Source: Chloroflexota bacterium (GTDB lineage Bacteria; Chloroflexota; Anaerolineae; Promineifilales; Promineifilaceae). From it: a stretch of 52,629 nt of DNA. Of the stretch, positions 28,679 through 37,760 are shown piece by piece. Location of the stretch: the NCBI GenBank assembly GCA_029559155.1, contig JAKQCM010000111.1, forward strand, positions 1 through 52,629, written 5' to 3'. The notes below the pieces were generated by a model. It saw only the letters and a program-made list of their open reading frames with translations, was not told where the DNA came from and ran no database searches. Each line of letters begins with the position of its first letter. Within the stretch, counting starts at the first letter, position 1. The position numbers and the translations under genes were made by a program.

Positions 28679-31600
28679 ATGGCCAACAACAGCCAAACTC
28701 ATCAAACCGCCACCGGTGATTACCAATTTTTAGATAAAATGCAGGCGCTGCAAGAAGTCAGCCTGACCTTGTACCGCGCGGCGAGCCTGGAAGAACTTTA
28801 CCGCCAGGCTGTCGAACTGGGTCGGTCACGCCTTGGCTTCGACCGTTTGGGCCTGCTGCTCTACGACGAAGCCAACAACCTGATGCGCGGCGCTTTTGGC
28901 ACCGACGAGCAGGGCAACCTGCGCGACGAGCGCGACTACAACGAACCCATCGAAGACCCGCGCCTGCTGCAAGTCCTGCACAGCGCAGAGCGGATTGGCT
29001 ACTGGCCCGAGACCCAGCTCCGCGACTTTGGGCAGGTGATCGGCCAGGGCTGGAACGCCATGGCGGTGCTGTGGAGCGGCGACAAAGCCATCGGCTGGCT
29101 GGCGGCCGACAACCTCTTGAAACGCGAGCCACTCACCTACCACCTGGACATCCTGAAACTATATGGCGCAACTCTGGGGCATCTCATTTTCCAAAAACAG
29201 TCGGAAGAGGCGCTGCATCGCCAGGAGCGCGCGCGTTACCAGACGTTATTCGACAACGCGGCTGACACCATTGTGGTCATGGACATGGACGGCCGTCTAA
29301 CGGATTGTAATGCCAGTTTCGTGCAGTTAATTGGATACGGCCGTGATGAAGTGATCGGCCAATCCATCACCCGCTTCTTTGCCCCGGCCAGCTTGCCCAC
29401 CTTCAAGGCCATGTTCCCGCTCTTACATGCCAAAGGGCATGCCGAAGGCGAAGTGCAGTTCATGCACAAAAGCGGTCAGGCAGTTGACGTGTGGAACAAG
29501 GCACAGTTATGGCGCGACGATCAGGAAAAATTCCAGGGCATCGTCTTATTCAGCCGCGACATTACCGCCCGCAAAACGGTAGAAAGAGAACTCAATTTGC
29601 GCCAGTCGGCTTTGGAAGCAGCCGCCGACGGCGTCGTCATTACCGATAAGCAGGGCAGCATCCTTTGGGTGAACCGCGCCTTCTCGACTCTCACGCAATA
29701 CAGCCGGGAAGAAGCCATCGGCGGCAACCCGCGCCTACTTAAATCCGGCGCCCACGACGAAGCCTTTTATCGGCAGTTGTGGCAAACTTTGTTAGACGGC
29801 CGTGTCTGGCAAGGCGAAATCACCAACCGGCGCAAGGATGGGTCCCTCTACCAGGAAGACATGTCCATCACGCCGGTTCGTTCGGCCAATGGCGAGATTT
29901 CCCACTACGTGGCCATCAAGCGCGACATCAGCCAGCGCAAAGCGGGCGAAGAAAGACAGCGCCAGGAAAGCGCCCTGCTAACCAGCCTGCTGGACTCCAT
30001 CCCCGACTTGATCTTCTACAAAGACGAAGCGGGCGTTTACCTGGGCTGCAACACGGCCTTTGCCCAGTTCACCGGTCGACCGGTGGACGGCATCGTCGGC
30101 AAGACCGATTTTGACCTGTTCCCTGAGGAGGTGGCCGTCTTTTTCCGCGAGCAAGACACCGAGATGATGGCGCAGGGCGAGGCACGGCATAACGAAGAAT
30201 GGGTCGATTACCCGGACGGCCGTCGTGTGCTGCTGAACACCCTGAAAACCCCCTTTTACGACGCCGATAAAAACCTGCTAGGCCTCATCGGCATCAGCCG
30301 AGACGTCACTGCGACGTATCAAGCGCAAGAGGAACTGCGCCGTTTGGGTTACGTGGTAGAACAATCGTTAGACGGCACGGCCGTAGCCAACCTGGACGGC
30401 ATCGTCGAGTTTGTCAACCCCGCCTGGGCCGCCATGCACGGCTACACCGTCGACGAACTGATCGGCCAGCACCTCAGCGTCTTCCACACCCCAGATCAGT
30501 TGGCCAACGAAGTCGACCCGGTGAACCAGCGTGCTCTGGCCAGCGGCCAGGCCCAGCGGGCGGAAATCGGTCATGTGCGCAAAGACGGCGTCACCTTCCC
30601 CACCCTCATGACCATCGACCTGCTGCGCGACGAAAACGCCCAGCCCATCGGCCTGGTCGCCGCCACTCAAGACATCACCGACCGCAAAGAAGCGGAAAGA
30701 GCCTTGCAAGAAAATCAGGAGCGTCTGGAAGAGGCCACCCGCATTGCCCGGCTGCATTACTGGGAATTCGACGTCGCCACGCAGATGTTCACCTTCTTGC
30801 CCGCTTATTACGAATTGCTCGGCACAACGGCCGAAGAAGAAGGCGGCTACACCATGTCGGCGGCCGACTACGCCCGCAAATATGTGCCCGATTACGAAGC
30901 CGGCATTGTCCAGCAGGAAATCATCGCGGCGCTAACCACCGACGACCCGAACTACAGCCGGGAGATTGACTCGCTGAACCGGACCAAAGACGGCCGTGTC
31001 TTCCCCATCCGGGTCCGTTTCCGCATCCTCAAAGACAACGACGGCAACACCATCAAATTCATCGGAGCCAACCAGGACATCACAGACCAGGTAAAAACCG
31101 AACAGGCGCTGCGCGAACGCGAAAGCTTGCTGCGCACCATCATCGACTCCACACCCGACTGGATTTTTGTTAAAGACGTGAACCACCGTTACCTGATGGT
31201 GAATCAGGGCTACGGCAATTCGCTCGACCTCAACCCCGACGACTTCATCGGCAAAAACGACCTGGACCTTGGTTTCCCCGAAGACATCGTGAAAGGCAAC
31301 CCCGAAAAAGGCATTCGCGGCTTTTGGGCCGACGACCGCGAAATCATGGAACGAGGCGAAGTCAAGATCATCGACGTGGAACCGGCGGTGGTGGACGGGC
31401 AGCAGCGGTTCCTGAACACCATCAAGGCGCCCCTCAAGGATTCTACCGGTCAGGTTGTCGGCATTGTGGGCTTCGTCCACGACATCACGGAGCGCATCGC
31501 CGCTGAAGAAACCCTGGCCAAACAGGCCGCTCAGCTCCAAACGGTAGCCGAAATCTCCACCAGCGTGTCGACAATTCTGGATCAGACCATTTTGCTGCAA

Positions 31601-33631
31601 AACATCGTCGACCTGACAAAAGAACGGTTTAACCTTTACCATTCACACATTTACCTGCTGGATCCTTCCGGCAAATCGCTGGTACTGGTCGCCGGCGCCG
31701 GCGAAGTCGGGCAAATCATGACGGCCGAGGGCCGCTCCATCCCCCTCGCGCAAGAAAGATCCCTGGTCGCCCGCGCCGCACGCAGCAAACAGAGCATTAT
31801 CATCAACGATGTGCAGGCGGAGCCTGGCTTCCTGCCGCACCCGCTCCTGCCGGAGACAAGATCGGAAATGGCTGTGCCCCTGCTCGCCGGCGATCAGGTC
31901 ATTGGCGTCCTGGATATTCAGGCAAACCAGACGGAGTATTTCTCCGAAGATGACGCCAACACTCAAACTACTCTGGCGACGCAAATCGCCATCGCGGTAG
32001 AAAACGCCCGCTTGCTGGCCGAAACCCAACGCGCTTTCGAAGAGCTAGATGCTCTGACGCGTCGGCTGACTCGTGAATCCTGGGAAAATTATCTACAAAC
32101 CTTTGAACGTCCGGAATGGGGCTTTGCTTACAATTACGGCCAGCTTTTGGCGCTTGATCCGGCCAGCGCGGAGATGTCTTCGGCGTCTTTGGCTACAGAG
32201 AAACAGGCTAACGGACTGCTGGCTCAACCGTTGTTGGTAAACGGCGAGTCAATCGGGCGTCTGGCCCTTTTTAATGAGGATGAGGAATTCGGGCAAACGG
32301 CCGTAGAGGTTGCAGAAATGGAGGAAATCATCGCCGCTGTGGCCGAACAGTTAAGCTCCCGAATCGAAAACCTCCGGTTGACCGATCAAACCCAGGCCGC
32401 TCTCAGCGAATCCTCCAGCCTATACGAAGCCAGCGCCGAAATGAACGCCGCCCAAACCTACGACGATATTCTGGCCGTTGTGCGCAAATTCACCATCGCC
32501 GACACGGCACAAAGCGTCAGCTTTAGCATGTTCGACCGGCCCTGGACTGCTTCACAAACTCCTGATTGGATTGAACTGCTGGCTGTCTACACCAAACGGG
32601 AAAACCAGGAAATAATACGCCGTTATCCCCTGGCCGAATTTCCATCTGCCGATACCATCCTAAAAGCTAACAAACCAACCATTATTGAAGATTTTGACAA
32701 CCCCACCATTCCCATCCATGAGTCCATCATCAACTTATACACCAAACAATTTGGCGCCCGGTCCGCGATTTTTGTGCCGCTTGTGGTTGGCGGCCAGTGG
32801 ATTGGGTATATCAATGCCTTGTATCGTGAACCAAGTCGGTTCGTTGAATCGGATATTCGCCGGTTGACGGCGTTGGCCAGCCAATCAGCCATCAGCATTC
32901 AAAACGTGATCTCTGTGGCGGAAACAAAAACCCGCGCCGACGAATTGGGCGTTTTAAATGAGATGAGCCGCGCTCTGGCAACTATGTTGGAGCCGCGTGA
33001 AATCATCGAAAGTATTCATGGGTATGTCAGCCAATTACTGGACGCCGACAACTTCTTTATCGCTTTGTATGATGCACAAGCCAACGAACTGAACTACCCT
33101 GTGGCGATGGAAGATGGCAAACCGGTCCAAATCAGGACACGGCCGTTTGGCAATGGCCTCACTGAACACGTCATCCAAAAAGGTCGGGCTGTCCTCATCG
33201 AAAAAGATCTGGAAAGTTACGTGAAAGAACAAGGGCTTGCCCTCATGGGCGACCCAACCCATTCATGGCTAGGCACACCCATGATCAGCGGTCGGCAAAT
33301 CATTGGGGTTATCGGGGTATTACACCCCGACAGTTACCGTTACAACGAGAACCATCTCAATTTGTTAAGCGCGGTAGCCAGCCAGACTACCATCGCCCTG
33401 CAAAACGCGCGGTTGTTCCAACAAACCCAGGCCCGCGCCCAACGCGAACAAATGCTGCGCGAAATCACCGCCCGCGTTCGCAGCTCCGCCGACATGGATA
33501 CAATTATGAAGACGGCCGTCAAAGAAATAGGCCAGGCGCTCGGACGGCGGACTTTCATTTACCTGGGCGGCGAGTCAGATCAAACCACACCATCGCCAGC
33601 CGAAAACAAGAAAGGAGCGAGAGATGAGTGA
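28679..33631 (+). CDS. Soluble multi-sensor: GAF-multiple PAS-GAF-EGW/GAF-GAF-GAF-stub, no output domain
   Basis: No TM; several PAS units (FDNAADTIVVMDMDGRLTDCNASFVQLIGYGRDEVIG; DYVVEQSLDGTAVANLDGIVEFVNPAWAAMHGYTVDELIG-type); ends REITARVRSSADMDTIMKTAVKEIGQALGRRTFIYL. ORF track starts at TTG 28664. Confidence 0.8.
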   Translation: MANNSQTHQTATGDYQFLDKMQALQEVSLTLYRAASLEELYRQAVELGRSRLGFDRLGLLLYDEANNLMRGAFGTDEQGNLRDERDYNEPIEDPRLLQVLHSAERIGYWPETQLRDFGQVIGQGWNAMAVLWSGDKAIGWLAADNLLKREPLTYHLDILKLYGATLGHLIFQKQSEEALHRQERARYQTLFDNAADTIVVMDMDGRLTDCNASFVQLIGYGRDEVIGQSITRFFAPASLPTFKAMFPLLHAKGHAEGEVQFMHKSGQAVDVWNKAQLWRDDQEKFQGIVLFSRDITARKTVERELNLRQSALEAAADGVVITDKQGSILWVNRAFSTLTQYSREEAIGGNPRLLKSGAHDEAFYRQLWQTLLDGRVWQGEITNRRKDGSLYQEDMSITPVRSANGEISHYVAIKRDISQRKAGEERQRQESALLTSLLDSIPDLIFYKDEAGVYLGCNTAFAQFTGRPVDGIVGKTDFDLFPEEVAVFFREQDTEMMAQGEARHNEEWVDYPDGRRVLLNTLKTPFYDADKNLLGLIGISRDVTATYQAQEELRRLGYVVEQSLDGTAVANLDGIVEFVNPAWAAMHGYTVDELIGQHLSVFHTPDQLANEVDPVNQRALASGQAQRAEIGHVRKDGVTFPTLMTIDLLRDENAQPIGLVAATQDITDRKEAERALQENQERLEEATRIARLHYWEFDVATQMFTFLPAYYELLGTTAEEEGGYTMSAADYARKYVPDYEAGIVQQEIIAALTTDDPNYSREIDSLNRTKDGRVFPIRVRFRILKDNDGNTIKFIGANQDITDQVKTEQALRERESLLRTIIDSTPDWIFVKDVNHRYLMVNQGYGNSLDLNPDDFIGKNDLDLGFPEDIVKGNPEKGIRGFWADDREIMERGEVKIIDVEPAVVDGQQRFLNTIKAPLKDSTGQVVGIVGFVHDITERIAAEETLAKQAAQLQTVAEISTSVSTILDQTILLQNIVDLTKERFNLYHSHIYLLDPSGKSLVLVAGAGEVGQIMTAEGRSIPLAQERSLVARAARSKQSIIINDVQAEPGFLPHPLLPETRSEMAVPLLAGDQVIGVLDIQANQTEYFSEDDANTQTTLATQIAIAVENARLLAETQRAFEELDALTRRLTRESWENYLQTFERPEWGFAYNYGQLLALDPASAEMSSASLATEKQANGLLAQPLLVNGESIGRLALFNEDEEFGQTAVEVAEMEEIIAAVAEQLSSRIENLRLTDQTQAALSESSSLYEASAEMNAAQTYDDILAVVRKFTIADTAQSVSFSMFDRPWTASQTPDWIELLAVYTKRENQEIIRRYPLAEFPSADTILKANKPTIIEDFDNPTIPIHESIINLYTKQFGARSAIFVPLVVGGQWIGYINALYREPSRFVESDIRRLTALASQSAISIQNVISVAETKTRADELGVLNEMSRALATMLEPREIIESIHGYVSQLLDADNFFIALYDAQANELNYPVAMEDGKPVQIRTRPFGNGLTEHVIQKGRAVLIEKDLESYVKEQGLALMGDPTHSWLGTPMISGRQIIGVIGVLHPDSYRYNENHLNLLSAVASQTTIALQNARLFQQTQARAQREQMLREITARVRSSADMDTIMKTAVKEIGQALGRRTFIYLGGESDQTTPSPAENKKGARDE

Positions 33632-36600
33632 CACAACCGACTTATCCCCGCAATTCTTAGCGGACGCCTTACCGGCCCACAAAATTCTAGAGAATGCCGC
33701 CGACTTTGTCGCCCTCATCACCCCAGAAGGCCAATTACTGGATGTAAACGAAAACGGCCGTATGCTCATGAGCATCTGGGACGAAACAGAACTCGCCGAC
33801 CTCACCATCGTCGATCTAACCGCCGAAGCCTACCAAACACTCCAGCAAGAAACAGCCATTCCCACCGCCATCCAGGAAGGCTCCTGGCAAGGAGAAGTTG
33901 TCTACCAAAGCCGCGACGGCATCGAAATACCCATCTCCCAAAAAATCGTCGGCGGGTTCAACCTGGACGAAGAAACACCCTTGCTCATCATCTTCGCCCG
34001 CGACATTACCGAACGCAAATGGGTCGAAACCTCCCTGCTAGAAAGCGAAACACGGTTCAGAAGCTCCTTTGAAAATACAACCGCAGGCATGGCGCTGATC
34101 AGCCAGGAAGGTCGTTTCCTGCAAACCAACACCCCCCTGCAAGAGATGTTGGGCTACACCGATCAAGAATTCATGACCCCCAGCTTTGTCGATATGCTCC
34201 ACCCAGACGACGCCAAAGTTAACGCCCGCCTCATCCGGCAACTGCAACGAGGCGAAGTCACCTCCATCCGCAACGAAGCCCGCTTCCACCACAAAAATGG
34301 CGGTATCATGTGGGCTAACGTCAACGCTTCCAGCATCTTCGACGCCCAAAATCGCCTCTCCTATTTCCTGGTGCAAATCGACGACATCTCTGAACGTAAG
34401 CACCTGGAAGAGCAAGTTCAGGAATCTCTCCGCATCAGTCGCCGCCAACTAGAAATCAGTCAGACACTCGCCGGCGCTCGAACCGAGCAAGAAATCCTGG
34501 AAACCATCGCCCAAAAAGCCGACTACTACCCTCAGGTAGCCTTCTCCCTCACCTTTATGGAATTCGATAACGGCGCGCAAGTTGATGTGGTTAAAGCTCA
34601 AAATGCCGCCCGAAGCGGCATTCGCCTCATGCCCCAGAACTCACGCATTCCCTGGAGCGATTCTCCCATCACCAGGCTCTACTCCAATGAAACCATCTTC
34701 GTCAGCGGCGATGTCCCCACCGACAAACGCATCGGCAGCGCCGTAAAAAAGATGTTTGTCTCTTCCAATGTTCATAGTTTTGCCATTCTGCCGCTTGTAG
34801 CCAGCAGCGAATGGCTGGGCAACATGGCCATCCTCTCCCAAGACGAACATTTCTTCGACGAAACAAAACTCTCGTTCTACCGCAATCTGGCCGAACAAGT
34901 CAGCATCGCTCTCCGCGCCGCGCGGCTGTTTGCCAACATCCAAAATTCTCTTGAATCCCGCAGCCGCGAAGTCAACCTGAGCATTCAAATTGCTCAGGAA
35001 ATCGCCACCGCTCATGATCTCGGCGGGTTGTATCAGCGAGTCGTCAACCAGGTAAAAGAAGGGTACGACTTCTACCATGTCCAACTGCTCCGCTACGATC
35101 CATTTTTAGATACCGTCGCGCTGATTTACGGCTACGGCGAAATTGGCGCCAAGATGCTGAGTATCAACCACTCCATGCCCATGGGTGTCGGTCTGATTGG
35201 CATCGCGGCTGAAACTGGCCTTACCACCCGGCGCGACAATGTAATGAACTCGCCAGACTGGCGGCCAAACCCGCTGCTGCCCGAAACCCGCAGTGAAATT
35301 GCTGTCCCGATCAAACTCCGCGGCGAAGTTCTGGGCGTGCTGGATATTCAGAGTAATTCATCAAACGCGTTTAGCGATAATGATCAACTCGTATTGGAAG
35401 GGCTTTGCGGGCAGATTGCCATCGCCATTGAAAGTACGCGCCTGCGCGAAGAAATGGACGCCCGCATGGCGGAACTCACCACGCTGCAGCGGTATATGAG
35501 CCGTGAAGGTTGGGAAGCCTATCACGCCGAGCGGGAAAAGAAACTGACCGGTTATCAATTTGATCATCAGGGCGTCTTATCTCTGCCCACGCTGGCGACG
35601 GCCGTTATGAACGATAAGAGTAACGGCCGTACCACCACCGACACCTCACTCGCCCCCTACGCCAGCCTGGAAATCCCCCTCACCGTCCTCGGCGGCGAAA
35701 CCATTGGCAAAATCGGCATCCAGGCCGATCAAGACAACCCCCTTAGCGACGAAGACCTGGAATTTATCCGTTCTGTCTCCTCCCAGGTGGCCGAAGCCCT
35801 CGAAGCCGCCCGTCTCTTCGAACAAACCCAAGACTCGCTGAGCGAGCAAGAACGCCTTTCCACCCAGCTGGAAACAGTAGCCCAGGTAAGTACCGCCGCC
35901 TCCACCATGCTGGAAGTAGACGCCCTACTCCAGGCAGTAGTAGACCTCACCAAAGCCAGTTTTAACCTTTACCACACACACGTCTATCTGCTAGACGACT
36001 TCCGCAACCGCCTCGTCCTCCGCGCCGGAGCCGACCAGGTAGGACGTCTGATGACTTTGGAAGGCCGCGAAATTGATCTGAACGCCGAATCCCTGGTAGC
36101 CCGCGCCGCCCGCACACGCGGCGGCATCGTTGAAAACGATGTACGCAAAATTATAGACTTTTTGCCTAACCCGCTCCTGCCCCACACCCGTGCCGAACTA
36201 GCCGTCCCCATGATCGTGGGTGATCACCTCGTAGGCGTCTTAGACCTGCAATCAGACCAAATCGACTACTTCTCCGAGGAAGACATCAACATCCACCGCA
36301 CCCTCGCCTCACAGATCGCCGTCGCCGTGCAAAACGCCACCTTGTTTGCAGAGCAGGTCGCCGCATCCGAAAAATTACGCGAAGTAGACCGCTTAAAGTC
36401 CGAATTTCTGGCCAGCATGAGCCACGAACTGCGCACGCCGCTCAACTCCATTATCGGTTTTGCCGATGTGCTTCTGGAAGGGTTGGATGGAGACCTGAAC
36501 GAGCGTATGGAAGAAGACGTCCGGTTGATCCGCGACAGTGGCCGGCATCTGCGCGAACTCATTGGCGACATTCTAGACATGTCCAAAATCGAAGCCGGCC

Positions 36601-37109
36601 GTATGGAACTGCGTTACGAAGAAATCGACATGCGCCAGATGGCCAACGATGTCATTGCCACGGCCGCGCCTCTGGCAGAAACGAAAAATCTGCAACTATA
36701 CTGCAACATCAGCGATGACGTGGATATCGTCGAAGCTGACCGCACGCGCTTGCGGCAAGTCATGTGGAATATCATCGGGAACGCCATTAAATTTACCGAA
36801 AAAGGACACGTCGCGCTGAACATGCAAATGCAAAACAACAATTTGTTGGTCTCCATCGAGGACACAGGCATTGGCATCAAAGAGGAAAACATCCACATTG
36901 TCTTCGAGCAATTCCGCCAAATTGATGGCAACCTGAACCGCAGCGTTGGCGGCACCGGCCTGGGCATGCCCATCACCAAGAAATTAATCGAACTGCATGG
37001 CGGAGAAATCTGGATTGAAAGCGCAGCCGGCAGAGGCAGTACGTTCTGGTTTACTATTCCCAACGCGCAGCATATTCGTCGTCGTCGAGACACATCTCAG
37101 TTAGGCTAA
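33624..37109 (+). CDS. Soluble PAS/GAF sensor histidine kinase (HisKA + HATPase_c), the only kinase in the array
   Basis: FLASMSHELRTPLNSIIGFADVL H-box; VMWNIIGNAIKFTEKG N-box; VSIEDTGIGIKEENIHIVFEQFRQID; GGTGLGMPITKKLIELHGGEIWIESAAGRGSTFWFTIP G-boxes. Confidence 0.95.
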   Translation: MSDTTDLSPQFLADALPAHKILENAADFVALITPEGQLLDVNENGRMLMSIWDETELADLTIVDLTAEAYQTLQQETAIPTAIQEGSWQGEVVYQSRDGIEIPISQKIVGGFNLDEETPLLIIFARDITERKWVETSLLESETRFRSSFENTTAGMALISQEGRFLQTNTPLQEMLGYTDQEFMTPSFVDMLHPDDAKVNARLIRQLQRGEVTSIRNEARFHHKNGGIMWANVNASSIFDAQNRLSYFLVQIDDISERKHLEEQVQESLRISRRQLEISQTLAGARTEQEILETIAQKADYYPQVAFSLTFMEFDNGAQVDVVKAQNAARSGIRLMPQNSRIPWSDSPITRLYSNETIFVSGDVPTDKRIGSAVKKMFVSSNVHSFAILPLVASSEWLGNMAILSQDEHFFDETKLSFYRNLAEQVSIALRAARLFANIQNSLESRSREVNLSIQIAQEIATAHDLGGLYQRVVNQVKEGYDFYHVQLLRYDPFLDTVALIYGYGEIGAKMLSINHSMPMGVGLIGIAAETGLTTRRDNVMNSPDWRPNPLLPETRSEIAVPIKLRGEVLGVLDIQSNSSNAFSDNDQLVLEGLCGQIAIAIESTRLREEMDARMAELTTLQRYMSREGWEAYHAEREKKLTGYQFDHQGVLSLPTLATAVMNDKSNGRTTTDTSLAPYASLEIPLTVLGGETIGKIGIQADQDNPLSDEDLEFIRSVSSQVAEALEAARLFEQTQDSLSEQERLSTQLETVAQVSTAASTMLEVDALLQAVVDLTKASFNLYHTHVYLLDDFRNRLVLRAGADQVGRLMTLEGREIDLNAESLVARAARTRGGIVENDVRKIIDFLPNPLLPHTRAELAVPMIVGDHLVGVLDLQSDQIDYFSEEDINIHRTLASQIAVAVQNATLFAEQVAASEKLREVDRLKSEFLASMSHELRTPLNSIIGFADVLLEGLDGDLNERMEEDVRLIRDSGRHLRELIGDILDMSKIEAGRMELRYEEIDMRQMANDVIATAAPLAETKNLQLYCNISDDVDIVEADRTRLRQVMWNIIGNAIKFTEKGHVALNMQMQNNNLLVSIEDTGIGIKEENIHIVFEQFRQIDGNLNRSVGGTGLGMPITKKLIELHGGEIWIESAAGRGSTFWFTIPNAQHIRRRRDTSQLG

Positions 37110-37197
37110 TTTGGATGAGGGTTTTCATAAATTTCAGATACCTGTTAAAATCTTGGAGGTGACTCTATTTTAACGAGGTTCAAAATCAGATATTGTT

Positions 37198-37578
37198 ATG
37201 CCAAATGAACGAAAACAAGTACTTTGCGTAGAAGACAATCCGGTTAACATGCTTTTGGTATCTCGCATTGTCGAGGCCGAGGGGCACGAATTGATCCGAG
37301 CAGAAGATGGCCCTAAAGCCATTTCCATATTGGAAACAATGGAACCAGACATCATCCTGTTGGATATCAACCTTCCGGGCATCGACGGGCTGGAACTGGC
37401 CCGCCGCTTCAAGGCAAACGAACGTCTTGCGCCTATTCCCCTTATTGCGACAACGGCACAGGTGTTGGTTGGGGATCGGGAGCGTTGTCTTGAAGCTGGC
37501 TGTGATGATTATCTGCCAAAACCATTGGATATCCGGAAACTGCGCGAAGTCATGCGCACTTACCTGAACAATGATTAG
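37198..37578 (+). CDS. Single-domain response regulator (REC only, CheY-like)
   Basis: VLCVEDNPVNMLLVSRIVEAEGHELIRAEDGPKAISILETMEPDIILLDINLPGIDGLELARRFK...PLIATTA...CDDYLPKPLD; 126 aa, no DNA-binding domain. Confidence 0.95.
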   Translation: MPNERKQVLCVEDNPVNMLLVSRIVEAEGHELIRAEDGPKAISILETMEPDIILLDINLPGIDGLELARRFKANERLAPIPLIATTAQVLVGDRERCLEAGCDDYLPKPLDIRKLREVMRTYLNND

Positions 37579-37626
37579 CCGCTTTGTTTAGCCAACGCGC
37601 TGTCATAAAAAGTGTTACACATGGAG

Positions 37627-37651
37627 AAGAGGGCTGCGGCCCTCTTTTTTT
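37627..37651 (+). terminator. Intrinsic terminator of the signalling operon
   Basis: AAGAGGGC-TGCG-GCCCTCTT hairpin followed by a T-run, about 50 nt after the response-regulator stop. Confidence 0.9.
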
Positions 37652-37660
37652 GTTGGTGCA

Positions 37661-37723
37661 AGACCCTAAGGGTTTGCTCTTGAAGCTAAACCTTTTGGCA
37701 CTCGACCCCTTAAGGTTTCCCTG
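37661..37723. repeat. Dispersed intergenic repeat, degenerate copy (AGACCCTAAGGGTTTGCTCTTGAAGCTAAACC...CCCCTTAAGGTTTCCC)
   Basis: Same left arm as the 8221 element; right arm partly degenerate. Confidence 0.65.
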
Positions 37724-37760
37724 GATAAGCCCGGATAATTACTGGATGTGAATCTGTGAT

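Noticed and set aside
8341-37109. GAF proteins as phytochrome-type photoreceptors
   Set aside because: I could not identify a convincing chromophore-binding Cys context or PHY domain; the GAFs share the generic PNPLLPETRSEMAVPL motif instead.
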